Of a stretch of DNA of 64,000 nucleotides, positions 33,296 through 43,710 are shown piece by piece; the stretch's first letter is position 1; each line of letters starts with the position of its first letter. The position numbers and the translations under genes are program-made. Below the pieces are notes generated by a model. The model had not been told where the DNA came from. It saw only the letters and a program-made list of their open reading frames with translations, and ran no database searches. Origin of the DNA: Euclidia mi (lineage: Eukaryota; Arthropoda; Insecta; Lepidoptera; Erebidae); NCBI GenBank assembly GCA_944739405.2, contig OX123186.2, positions 92,855,034 to 92,919,033 on the forward strand, written 5' to 3'.

Positions 33296-33602
33296 TTTAA
33301 CCGCCTAGTTCGTCCCTCGCGTAACGCTGTCTGTGCCGCTCGGAGTCGTGGCGTCGGACTCGGTCGCAGTACATTTGTTCCCGCCGCTCGCCGCACAGCC
33401 CGCCGCCGCGCCGCTCGCCGCGCAGCCATTCGCGCCAAAAAAACGCGCGCGTTATCGCTGTGCGCGGCGGCTCGTGGCGTGCTTCGAACGTCTTCATACA
33501 TTTGATCTTACCGCTCGCCGCCCCGCGCTAAGCGGCCGCTCAGAGCGGCAAGGTCGTGACAGGGCCGTTAGGCAGCGGACACAGCGCTTCGAGGCAAAAG
33601 TC
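33296..33602. promoter_or_regulatory. CpG-rich island upstream of E13
   Basis: A stretch of about 300 bases is rich in CG and gccgc/gcggc motifs, in sharp contrast to the AT-rich surroundings, and ends about 75 bases before the E13 acceptor. It might be an internal promoter or a GC-rich mobile element; no core promoter element was identified. Confidence 0.3.
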
Positions 33603-33678
33603 TTAAAGTTAGGACAATGATACAGATTTGATACATAATACTCGTTTTATCTAACGTTTCCCAATGTTTAATTTTCAG

Positions 33679-33881
33679 ATATATTCTTCGGTCGGGGTCC
33701 TCGTGGAGCTCAAATAATTGTCATGAATGGTTACCAGTTTAATAAACAGAGAACTTATAGAGGAAAAACGAGATGGTGGTGTGGGAGTCATGTTACAAAG
33801 GGTTGCACCGCCGTGATATTTACGATTGGGGATGAAATTTTGAAAGTGAAGAATGAACATAATCATCCACCTCGGCAATAA
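33679..33881 (+). CDS. mod(mdg4): FLYWCH terminal exon E13
   Basis: The acceptor tttaattttcag ends at 33678, in array phase. The 66 residues include IFFGRGPRGAQIIVMNGYQF, KTRWWCGSHVTKGCTAVIFT, GDEILKVKNEHNHPPRQ and TAA. The zinc set is Cys, Cys, HNH. The stop codon overlaps an AATAAA string (33877-33882). The exon is intact and has the 203-nt length shared by E4, E12 and E14. It lies just downstream of the CpG-rich island. Confidence 0.87.
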
Positions 33882-35864
33882 AATATGATAAAAATATACT
33901 GTACCTCAGTCTGAACAAATGTACTTGGAAAATAAGATGTCGTATTTTGCCATAAGTAACTATAATATAAAGAATTATCGTTTATTTTGCTTTTTCAGCC
34001 GCCTTTTAAAAGGAGGCTCTCAAATTTAGTTGTATATTTATTTTATTTTTGCTACCTCACTCAGAAGTCATACATTTATTAAACGATTTGAAGATTTATT
34101 TTTGGATGTGGTGTATCCTTCCCGTTTGTTTAGTTGTTAGTTTGAGGAATTAAAAGTATTTTTTTGCTAAAATTTCAATTCATTATTATACCTATCTTAA
34201 GTATCTTTTTGTTAAAGCTTTGATTGATAATTATATTTTGTTTTGATATAAATATATGAAAGCAAATAATAATGTTTTACTTTATAACTTAACGATTACT
34301 CGTAAGTTAATTGATGTAGTTCCGTTTATTCTTGAAAAATTTACTATATCTTGGTCTGTTTTGTCAAAATCAAAATTTCTGGGATGTATTTTTAAAATTA
34401 GATGTGTGTTACAAAAAATTGACTCTGATTCAAATGAAATGATTGATCCTATTACCGTTATGAAATATGATTTTCCATAGTCCTGTCAATAATAACAATA
34501 GGCGATTTATGTAAATAAGTTAAGTTAAAACATCCTTAGTTTACTTATCTCTAAGACGCCACAAAATCAAACACAAATATTTACATTATTATTTGTTTTA
34601 TGTAATGTTAATTATGTTTATTTTATTTTTTCTTGTTTTATTGATTTTATTTAAGATATAAATTGTTTCACGTTGTCTTTCGGGTTACCTACACCTTTGT
34701 TTCGGGTAACCGATATTTCGGCAATGTTTTTGTTCCGTATCTGGGTGCCATTTATCTATAATATGTATATGTATGTCTTTAAGAAATTATTGTTTAACAG
34801 TTATCCGGTTATCATACTAAGGCCGACCTCAAATTTGGGCGTTCAGTCTGTATAGTTACTGTAGTACCACAGATTACTAAATATCTACTTTGGTAGTACA
34901 CAGTGAACGCCGATCGCACGCTCAAGGAACGCGCATCCCCAATATGAGGGTGGCCTAGAGGTTGCGACTAGTTTAGAATCAGTTAACCATTAACATTATT
35001 ATATAATATTGTCAACTGAACCAATCTAATTTTCCATAGTTTTACAATACGTTAAAAAGTTCAAAAGTTATTAAGAAAGTTAAAAAGTTTTTTACTGTAA
35101 TTCCTAGGATTTTAGTCAAATGGTGGTGCTATGTATAAAACCTGTGTCAATTAGCCAAATATAATTTTATAGATGTAAGCCACGTTATAATTAAAAATCA
35201 CTACATAGTGTAAAACAAAGTCTGCCTTCTGTCTGCCTGGCCATATGTATGCTTAAATCTTTAAAACTACACAACGGATTTCAAAACGTTTTTTATAAAT
35301 AGATATAATGATTCAAGAGGAAGGTTTATATGAATAATACATGCATAACATTGCACCCGTGCGAAGCCGGGGCGGGTCGCTAGTAAATAATAAATAAATC
35401 TTTTATTTATGCTTTATTTGTCTTTTAATTTTAAGTATTCTTAAGTAAATCTTTGCTTTCATTCTGGATTCATCACGTAACAGTCAGTAGTAAGACGTTG
35501 TGGGTATCTTTAGACAGAACGACGAAAAAATAAGCACTGTATTTGTAATCTGCATATCATTGATTTTTGAGATGGATTAAAGGGTGTGGGTTTGAAAAAG
35601 ACGAATAGGCATCCTTTCCTATTCCTTCAAACTTTCTCTCTCTTTCACACCATACGCGATGGTTAAAGATTTATTTGTCATTTCATCTGTAATTCCGAAC
35701 AGATCACGGAGTCGCTGTCTCATTTACTTATTAATAAATCAGGGTCTTTCAACTCCAATTGTGTGACAGACCTGTTACCTTACCAAACATACAAATTTAT
35801 AACGCTGTTGTAATAATTATCTACTATCAAGATCCAAGGTACTAAATTCATCTTTTCTTTTCAG
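33882..35864. other. AT-rich intron-like DNA
   Basis: It contains the Helitron-like element at 35205-35383; otherwise nothing was recognised. The frame at 34256-34480 is AT-rich and lacks domain similarity. Confidence 0.4.
35205..35383 (+). mobile_element. Helitron-like element
   Basis: It contains actacacaacggatttcaaa and ends with cccgtgcgaagccggggcgg, then tcgCTAG and T. The 5' end is unclear. Confidence 0.5.
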
Positions 35865-36067
35865 ATCGTCCGATTTTCTACACATCCGAAATTGGCGCAA
35901 AAATAATGAAGATCCGAGGATACAGATACACTAGGCATTCAGTTTGTTCATCCCGTGTGAAGTGGTTGTGTGCAGCGAGCAGGGCATGGGACTGCCACGC
36001 TATGGTGGTCACTATAGGCCATACTATGGTAGATAAGGAGAATAAACATACCCATCCACCGAGCTAA
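35865..36067 (+). CDS. mod(mdg4): FLYWCH terminal exon E14
   Basis: The acceptor tcatcttttcttttcag ends at 35864, in array phase. The 66 residues read RPIFYTSEIGAKIMKIRGYR, YTRHSVCSSRVKWLCAASRA, WDCHAMVVTIGHTMVDKEN and KHTHPPS before TAA. Zinc ligands are the Cys after WL, the Cys of DC, and His-Thr-His. The usual Gly before the second Cys is Asp, and the usual Arg before the central Trp is Lys. It is intact but divergent. Its first in-frame ATG is internal, so ATG-based ORF calling would miss it. Confidence 0.82.
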
Positions 36068-38360
36068 ACTTTTCCTATAACTGTGTTTGCAAATTGTAGG
36101 GTAGATGGACAATTTTATGAATTTATTATAATTTTAAATGGTTTATTACAAATCATGGAATTAAGCGGGGAATACACAACACTGAAAAATGACACCAGGT
36201 CAATGGACAAATCTGCATACATTTCTGCTGGATCGCTACTATAGGCCGTGCACAGACCTGAAGAAACGAGATCCGGTCGGTATATATGTCGCCTAACTAG
36301 CTCGTGTACATGTCGGTCTAGTGAATGCCTGCTTTAGTTAAAACAGACTCGGTTCTATATTTAAAACTTTAAAGAAGATCATTATTCTTTTTTTAGGGAC
36401 AAATGCTTCCTAAACATGTACCGTTAGTCTGCATAAACAACTTTGACTCGGCTTAAAGGTTGACAAAATTAAGAACTATATTAAGTCCGTGTTTTATGAT
36501 AAATTATTTTATTTTATTTGACGACGTATGCAATGATCAGGATGTAGAGGATTAAAGGAAAGAATACTACCTAAATAAGTTAAGCAGTTTTGTTTTGACA
36601 AGTGACTTAATGGCTATCATGATGTGAGAGAAAATAAAAAGAAAACGGCAAAACAGTAGTCAACGTTAAAACGTCCATTCTGACACCCCTTCGACTAATT
36701 TATCTTTACCTATTGTACTTTAGGAAACTCTATAATTTCAAATACAGCCTTTTGCGTCTTTTGTTTCTCTATAAACTAAGCAAATTAAATTCAGTCTATT
36801 GCTTTCTTGTTCTCTTTGACAAACTTACAAAGGGATGTTAACATATAGGATTTGTCAAATTAAGTTATTTTGCCACGAATCGTAGGTGAGTCACGTAGTA
36901 TTGAAATTATTTTTGTCGTGTCTAAAATACACCTGGCTTTTTCTCACATAGCGATTTCGTAAAAGACAGCAATAGAATATTTTTTACTTTTGTTAGTCCA
37001 TCAAAAAAAGGGTCTATCCGCTAGAGTTTGGATGTATTTTTAATGATTGTTAGCAAATATATATAAATGTCTGACTATTATAATGTTTCCCTCTCTTGAC
37101 TGAGTTTGTATATTGGATAGATGTTCCTATTTAAAAGGTGATACGAATATAAAATTGAATATTGTATATACGTCTAAAGCAGAATCAAAATTGCAATTGA
37201 TAGTAAATATGGTAGCTATATCTTCAATTATTTTGATAATATTTGGGATTTTGTCAATGGTATTATCAATTGAAATTTTGCGATATCTTTAAAATATAAT
37301 TAGTTAAGTATAGTAATTTAAAATAGGATGTTGTCCTAGTTCGAGATAATACGAAACGATTTTATTACTGTTTTCGCGGTTCAGTTTTATACATAAAAAG
37401 CGAAATTGTACTAAACATATTATGGTCGATTTCAAACCGATATCTACTGCATGCAACTCGGTTTTATTCAATATCTCGTAGTTAAATATTTCTTTTTTTA
37501 TATAGTGTCTGTATGAACATCTTAATAATCATTATAGTGGATACGTTAAATTTTAAGATATGTATCTCAATAAAGAATATATCTCAATACAAAATTTGTC
37601 GCATAATATAACAAAATGTAAGGTGAAATGAAAAAATGTGCTGAGTACTTAAAGAAACTGAAATGGTGGCGCTAATCAGTGTGCGCTAATCGCTTGCACA
37701 TAATGGCGTCTAAACTCACTCAAGCGCCTACAGTCTGCAGAAATTGCTACGCTTTTTTGCAAAAACCGATGCACGCCATTTCTCAGAAGTACTATGTTTG
37801 CAGTAATATGTCAAGTCTACGAGGTCTTGTTTATAAATAATTAATATGATGACTTCCATCATATTTTTTGGTGACTATATACAACTACAAACTGCCATTT
37901 TTAGATTCGTTTTTTCAGTAAAGCAGCTAATGATTAGGTTAATATGAATCTTTGAATCTCAATTTGTCATTTTTTTCTACGTATGATCTAAAGAATTGAG
38001 CTATCAGTTATTAGTTATTCAAAAGCTTTTTTAATTATGGTGTCGCATTCTCCAGTATTTTGATATTAAATTATTAAACTATATTAGTTGATAAGATATA
38101 TTATAATTAGTTAATGGCTGTCGAAATTCAGGTCCAAAATTTATTATCTCGCAAATATAGCACAGGGTTATGTGACAAAATAAGAACTTGTGATTTTCAC
38201 TCTAAATCACTTTCTTCAGAAGCGGCGACCTATACTAGATCGCTACAAAATCTTCTTGTTGTAACATCTTTTATTGATATGTTGGTAAGAGTCTGCTTTT
38301 CTTGTACGATTGATTATTTAAGTAAAAATATATTAAATTCATTTTGTAATTTTTTTTCAG
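36068..38360. other. Long AT-rich intron-like DNA, nothing recognised
   Basis: I found no exon, repeat family or structural signal over this 2.3 kb apart from ordinary low-complexity stretches. Confidence 0.4.
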
Positions 38361-38401
38361 GGATCACTCCGGCCTTTTCTTGTCACTTTATCCCGTGCTA
38401 G
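38361..38401 (+). other. Candidate mini terminal exon
   Basis: An excellent acceptor (taattttttttcag, ending at 38360) leads in array phase into ITPAFSCHFIPC and TAG. AATAAA lies at 38529-38534. No domain is present; it could give a short tail isoform or be chance. Confidence 0.25.
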
Positions 38402-38917
38402 GTTTGCCGATTTTACGTTGAAAAATCAATGTATCTTGGCTCGTGATTATGCATATAAATGTTTAGATCTCACTTTAATGTTATCTTTGTACGTAAATAT
38501 ATAGTAAAAGCCCTCGAGTGTAATATTTAATAAAGTCCATTTAATTGTAACTTGATTTTTATTGTGAATTCTACACGGTTCGATACACAAAAGGGGACGT
38601 GGATTACTGACAGATTTTCTTAACTATTTTAATTTACTAAATAATATTAAAACTTAAAAGTACCATTATTCTCTGTGTTATCCTATCTGTTGTAAAACAA
38701 CTGATAGGATAACTACCTGTCGTTGTATCATAATTTGTTCATAGCCTAAACATTAAATACAATCGAATAAGACATAGGTTGCGACTGACAAAGTCTCATT
38801 TTTCAAACATATACATACAATATTCAAAATTGATTATGTTCTATATAAATATGATCCTGAACAAATATACACCTTAATCTTTAAAACATTAACCCAACCC
38901 GTATTCTTCCCTTCCAG
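38402..38917. other. AT-rich DNA with short hairpin
   Basis: Arms 38677-38693 and 38697-38713 pair with one mismatch. Nothing else was seen before E15. Confidence 0.5.
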
Positions 38918-39159
38918 AGAAGCCCCTTTTCATTGAAACAGAAAAAGGCTACTGGAACCTAATGCATGCGGGTCACAAATACACTCTGATCCACGGCTAT
39001 GGACCTCTAAGAAGATGGCGGTGCACAAAACGAGCTTACAGGGGCTGCAAAGTGATCTTATATACGAAGAATAATGACGTAGTATCTATATGCGAGGAGC
39101 ACAACCATCCACCCCCAACAACTTTTATTCAAGATAGCATTTTGAGTAATCGAATTTAA
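38918..39159 (+). CDS. mod(mdg4): FLYWCH terminal exon E15
   Basis: The acceptor ttcttcccttccag ends at 38917, in array phase. The 79 residues include KPLFIETEKGYWNLMHAGHK, LIHGYGPLRRWRCTKRAYRG, CKVILYTKNNDVVSICEEH and NHPPPTTF, with a 12-residue tail to TAA at 39157. The spacing and zinc set (Cys, Cys, HNH) are canonical. The HNHPPP context resembles E13 and E4. The exon is intact. Confidence 0.86.
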
Positions 39160-41170
39160 ACTTTGAGTGTGTATACACATTATACATTTTTTAACGGGTG
39201 ATATTCGTGGTCGTATAATTACCGTTGTAAGACAATCCAAACGTCACAAAAACAGAGATAATTATAGGAAAGACTTACAAAGGTCGTAGTCGTAGCCACG
39301 ACCGTTCTAAGCCTAAGGTTTTATATCTTAAATAAGTTACTTAGCGCAATTAAGACCCGTCATATAAATGTGTACGACTTATTTGGGTAGTTTATAAACA
39401 ACTTCTATGAGCATCTAGTATATAATCATATGCATTTTGATTTCAATATTATCTTTGACTTTTGTTTCAATGTTGGTGAGGTCAGTATCCGAATACCACA
39501 AACTTGTTTACTTTGGATACGTATTTTAGAGAATTGTCGCAAAATATTGTTAATATTGATTAAGCAGATAGGTACCTACATTTCATTAGTCTAAGGTGTC
39601 TATGTAAGCGCTTATTCCACTTTTATTTCTGTGCTGTTTTCTGTGTGTTTGATTGTATGTGAATATCTTTTTAATTTCTTGTAGGTACTTTTTATCACCA
39701 TATTATTTTAATAAACACGTAACATTGTATAATGCTAAGAAGATTAAAATTAAATATCGAAGACCTGTTTAATATCGTTCCAATAAAATTATATTTATCG
39801 TTCATAACTTTGGTTTTATTGTGACATATTTTACACATTTCCATTTTACATACCTACCTACTAAAAGGTGTACCTATCAGGTGAATTGCATTCTATGACT
39901 GGTTCAATATGGTTATCCCGTCTTATATTATTATTTATCTACGGCATGCAACTATAATAACTGCCCAAAGCATTATCATGAATTAGTAAGTAGGTATAAA
40001 AATCACTTGTCCTTACCGACATATCATCGTAGAACTGAAATTAGAATCATGAAATTTGGAAATTGGGCTCTTTTTATTACGCAGATTCTCACTAAAGAAA
40101 TCTTTTTTTTTTCACCTATAAGAGAGCAAAATAGTAGTTGATAATTTAATTAGAAATCTACTTATTTAGAAACTACGCTTTATAAAAACGCGGGCAACAG
40201 CTTGTAGGACTAAGAAAGTTCCGAACGAGATTTATTATGCAGTCAGCAATCTGGTTTGATTTTCTTTTAAAGTAGGTACCTACTACCTTTGATACGAAAA
40301 TCGCATGCTCGCACCCTTTTTGTAACTGGACGACTTCAGAATTCGTCGTAATATACTCTAAAGAGAGGAATGATTAATAGAACTCAGACTTTAATATTTT
40401 AATCATTTTGAGAGCCTGCTAGCCTGATAAATAAACTGTCAGATTGTAGGTGCAAGAACTAAGATAATACAGTGCCTCAAAGTTCAGCTCCTGAGTTTTG
40501 AGGCACTTTATGAACAACACTCACACATTAGGCATAGGCAGGAATTCCACTTGCCGTAAACTAACCAGCAGAGATGCCGAAGACCGTGCGACGTGCATAA
40601 AAACGGATACCGGGCTTCATTATTGATATCTCAGTTAGTGGTTTCGTTATTCCAGGTGACGTGACTTCGGTGATAAGTCTTTCGTGGTAACGTGCATTCG
40701 TTATCAAGTACTTCGATTTGGTGAATTCGAGATCGCGTGACTACGGCGTTACGATATTCGTTGTAACGTGCGTTCGTTGTTATGTGCTTCGTGGTAGTGA
40801 GATTACGACGACGTGGTATTTGTTGTTACATTTTCGGTTTCACGTATCCCACCCATGTTATACGTAGTTTTATGTATTTTAGCGCGCCAGTAGAAGTATC
40901 TGTAAAAAACATCCAAGACCAAACTGCTATGCTACTCTATACTAGCAAACGGGTTGGTAGCCTGCGCTCAATGCTTGCATCAGTATGTAGTTAGTTATAG
41001 TAGGTATAGTATTATAGTAACAATAAAAATATCCTATATAATACAGAAAAAACGCTACTACCACCTGCACTGGCAGGCTGGATGGTAGCATGCATCCACT
41101 GTAGAGAAATTTCGACAGACCGTAGTCTAAAATATATCTTTGTAACTAGGCAACTAACCTTTGCCAACAG
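39160..41170. other. AT-rich DNA with a degenerate tandem segment
   Basis: At 40640-40850, imperfect repeats of gtaacgtgcattcgtta-like text recur with spacing of about 76 bases (near 40687 and 40763). A short direct inversion of gtgcctcaaa/ttttgaggcac lies near 40471-40506. The rest is unremarkable. Confidence 0.4.
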
Positions 41171-41404
41171 GGCCGGTATTCATCTCTTCAAAGTCAGGTC
41201 ACCAGCAGATCCACATGGATGGTTATCGCTACGGCTTCCACTGCGAAAACAGAGGGCGGGGACGATGGAGGTGCGTCAAGCAGAGGAACGGATGCAAAGC
41301 CATCATCGTCACGTAGGTACTTAGGGTCTATAATGTTTGTTAAGAACGAGCATAACCATTTGCCCGATATTATTAATGAGGCTATCAGATCTTTTGCATT
41401 GTAA
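41171..41404 (+). pseudogene. mod(mdg4): Frameshifted FLYWCH terminal exon E16
   Basis: The acceptor acctttgccaacag ends at 41170. Array phase gives PVFISSKSGHQQIHMDGYRY, GFHCENRGRGRWRCVKQRNG and CKAIIVT, then TAG at 41314. The remaining part of the finger (MFVKNEHNHLPDI, ending at 41404) is in the next frame, so one base has probably been lost or gained near 41313. As read, the protein would lose the HNH ligands. It is the last recognisable FLYWCH exon in the window. Confidence 0.72.
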
Positions 41405-42264
41405 CTAAACTTTTGAAATGTTGTATTCGGATTTATGCAAGTAGAAAAATAAATAACTTCTTGTGTAACGGAAAAGTGAGGTTACCTATAGGTATGTAAG
41501 GGTGTGTCCAGACATGGCGAATGCGACGCTCGCGAGTAGACCGCGGCCTACGCGCCTGTTCTTTATTTGTAATTCATTGCACCGGTATCGGTCGTCGATA
41601 TTGCACTATGTGTGACAAACACAAATGCCTCTCATCATGCTGTTAAAAAAGTTTGTGATAAATGGCTGTAATTTTGTTATTAGCCTCATTGAGTTTTCCT
41701 ATAAAATATTTTTGTTGTTCAATGTTTATAATAATTTCTTAGTATTAGGTTATTGCAGTTTAGCATGTGCGGGGGAGGTGGAATGAGACTGATTAATCCA
41801 AAGATGGGATCTAAGATGGAATCTCCAAATTAATGAAAATCACCACGATTTCGTAACTATCTCCAATAATGAAATTAATGGCATTAAGATGAAACTAGAA
41901 ATAAAAGTACCTAATAATGACTAACCGCTGAATTCAATATTTGATCTGGCCATTGTTTCGATATCTATTTTATATTCATTTTTGACATAATGTCCATACA
42001 AAATAGGTATACGTACCTACTTATATTCATGTAGTGTTATATACTTATACTCATAAACATAGTTAATTCTCGTTAATGTGTTTTGCTGCAATATTTATTT
42101 ACTAATATTCTTTATCGTAACTTTTATCATAACCAAAAGTTAAAAAAAAACAAAACCTAATAATGTCTTATTTACTTAGGTACTGTGTTTTGGTTTAGTT
42201 TCCTTGGGCAATGGTACCTAAGTGTTAGTCCCATTCCAAACTTAGTAAGTGTTATACAAATTGC
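41405..42264. other. AT-rich DNA, nothing recognised
   Basis: A short GC-rich run near 41515-41560 stands out; no exon was seen. Confidence 0.4.
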
Positions 42265-43710
42265 ATCGAATTATATTTTTAAAGTTTTAGTATGCAAAAA
42301 TGTAAACAGTAATCTTATCTACCATCTCCAAGAATCATATTCAGCTGTAGATTCATAGTTTGGTAAAGCATAATAAAATCACCTTTTTTCCCTCCAGTAA
42401 AATTTGTTTGAAGTCCCTTACTATGTTTTGATTTGGGACAGCCAAATACTGATTAATACTAGATACTACGAATTTATATAGCAGCTCGCTGTATAAATTC
42501 GTAGTATCTAGTATTACAGAACTACTTCTGTTACGTGTACGTCTTAGGTACCTACGTACCTATGTACATATTTCAGGAACCAATTAAAAAGCCTGAGGCC
42601 CAGTTTTACCTCCTCTGGATAGGCATTATCTCCAAGCTAAATTTTAAATTGGAGTTATTCTGACAAATACATTAACTGGAACTTTTCAGACAGCGGCGAA
42701 ACTGGGCATAAAACTATCGTTTTAATTTATAGAGGTATTATTATAGGTACCTATGCCTATGGTACCACAGAATCATTCTTTTAATAATAGGTATGCTCTA
42801 ATGCTCTTCTTAAACTAACTTACGTTGCTCTTTGTGAGAAAATCAGAAACTGGAAAGACTTTTCAGGGTTAGGTCCACATTCGAACGCAATAGCAGGGGA
42901 ACCCATGAAGGGATTTCGAGATTTACTCGAACGCGTCAGATATTGATAGATAGCATCCATGCCCTATATATTTTTAACAAAGTAGGAATGTTAATCTGAT
43001 CATTTGCTTACTAGAGGTAAGATTTTAAAATGTAAAAAAGAAAATTAATTGAGCGTGTTAGATTTTCTAAGGGGATGTTATGTGAACCTAAAAAATTCGG
43101 GCAAGTGCGAGTCTGACCCGCGCACCGAGGGTTCCGTACGCATTTTACCTTATTTGAGGTTGGTGCTAATTACGCTAGTCCTCTAAATCTGTGTTTGCGC
43201 CCATACAACTTATAGGACTATCTTAAATAGAGTCTACTATGTATGTATGTGGACACCCTTAAATTTTCCACTTTTTTATTTTTTGTAGTTTTTCCTTATT
43301 TGTGCTGTAAGACCCTGCTTTTGGCCAAATTTCGTGATTCTAGTTCAACGGGAACTACCATATAGGTTTTAGACCCAAAACCTATATGGTAGGTACTTAC
43401 GGTTGACCTAGAATTGTTAATTTTGGTTATACAAGGCCTTACAGCACAAGTAAAGGAAAAAATCCGAAAATTAAAAAAAGTTGAAAATTAAGGTTAATTT
43501 TGGTACTTACAAGTTTTCGCAAAAATCGAATTTTGACCATATCTTTTTATCGGGTTGACCCAAGGCCCTGATTTTTATACACCTAATAAGAACAAAATTT
43601 TAATTTGCTAGGGCCACCCGTTCCTGAGAAAATCGGTGGTGCCACGCGGACAGACAGACAGAAAAACATCATGCCACTGGTTCATACAAAATTACCCAAA
43701 CCCCTTTGCA

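Noticed and set aside
33333..33620. GC-rich open frames on both strands
   Set aside because: Long frames are expected by chance in CpG-rich sequence; compositions are Ala/Arg-rich with no domain.
1..42000. lola rather than mod(mdg4) as the host locus
   Set aside because: lola terminal exons encode classical C2H2 fingers; the exons here are FLYWCH-type with C..C..HxH at FLYWCH spacing.
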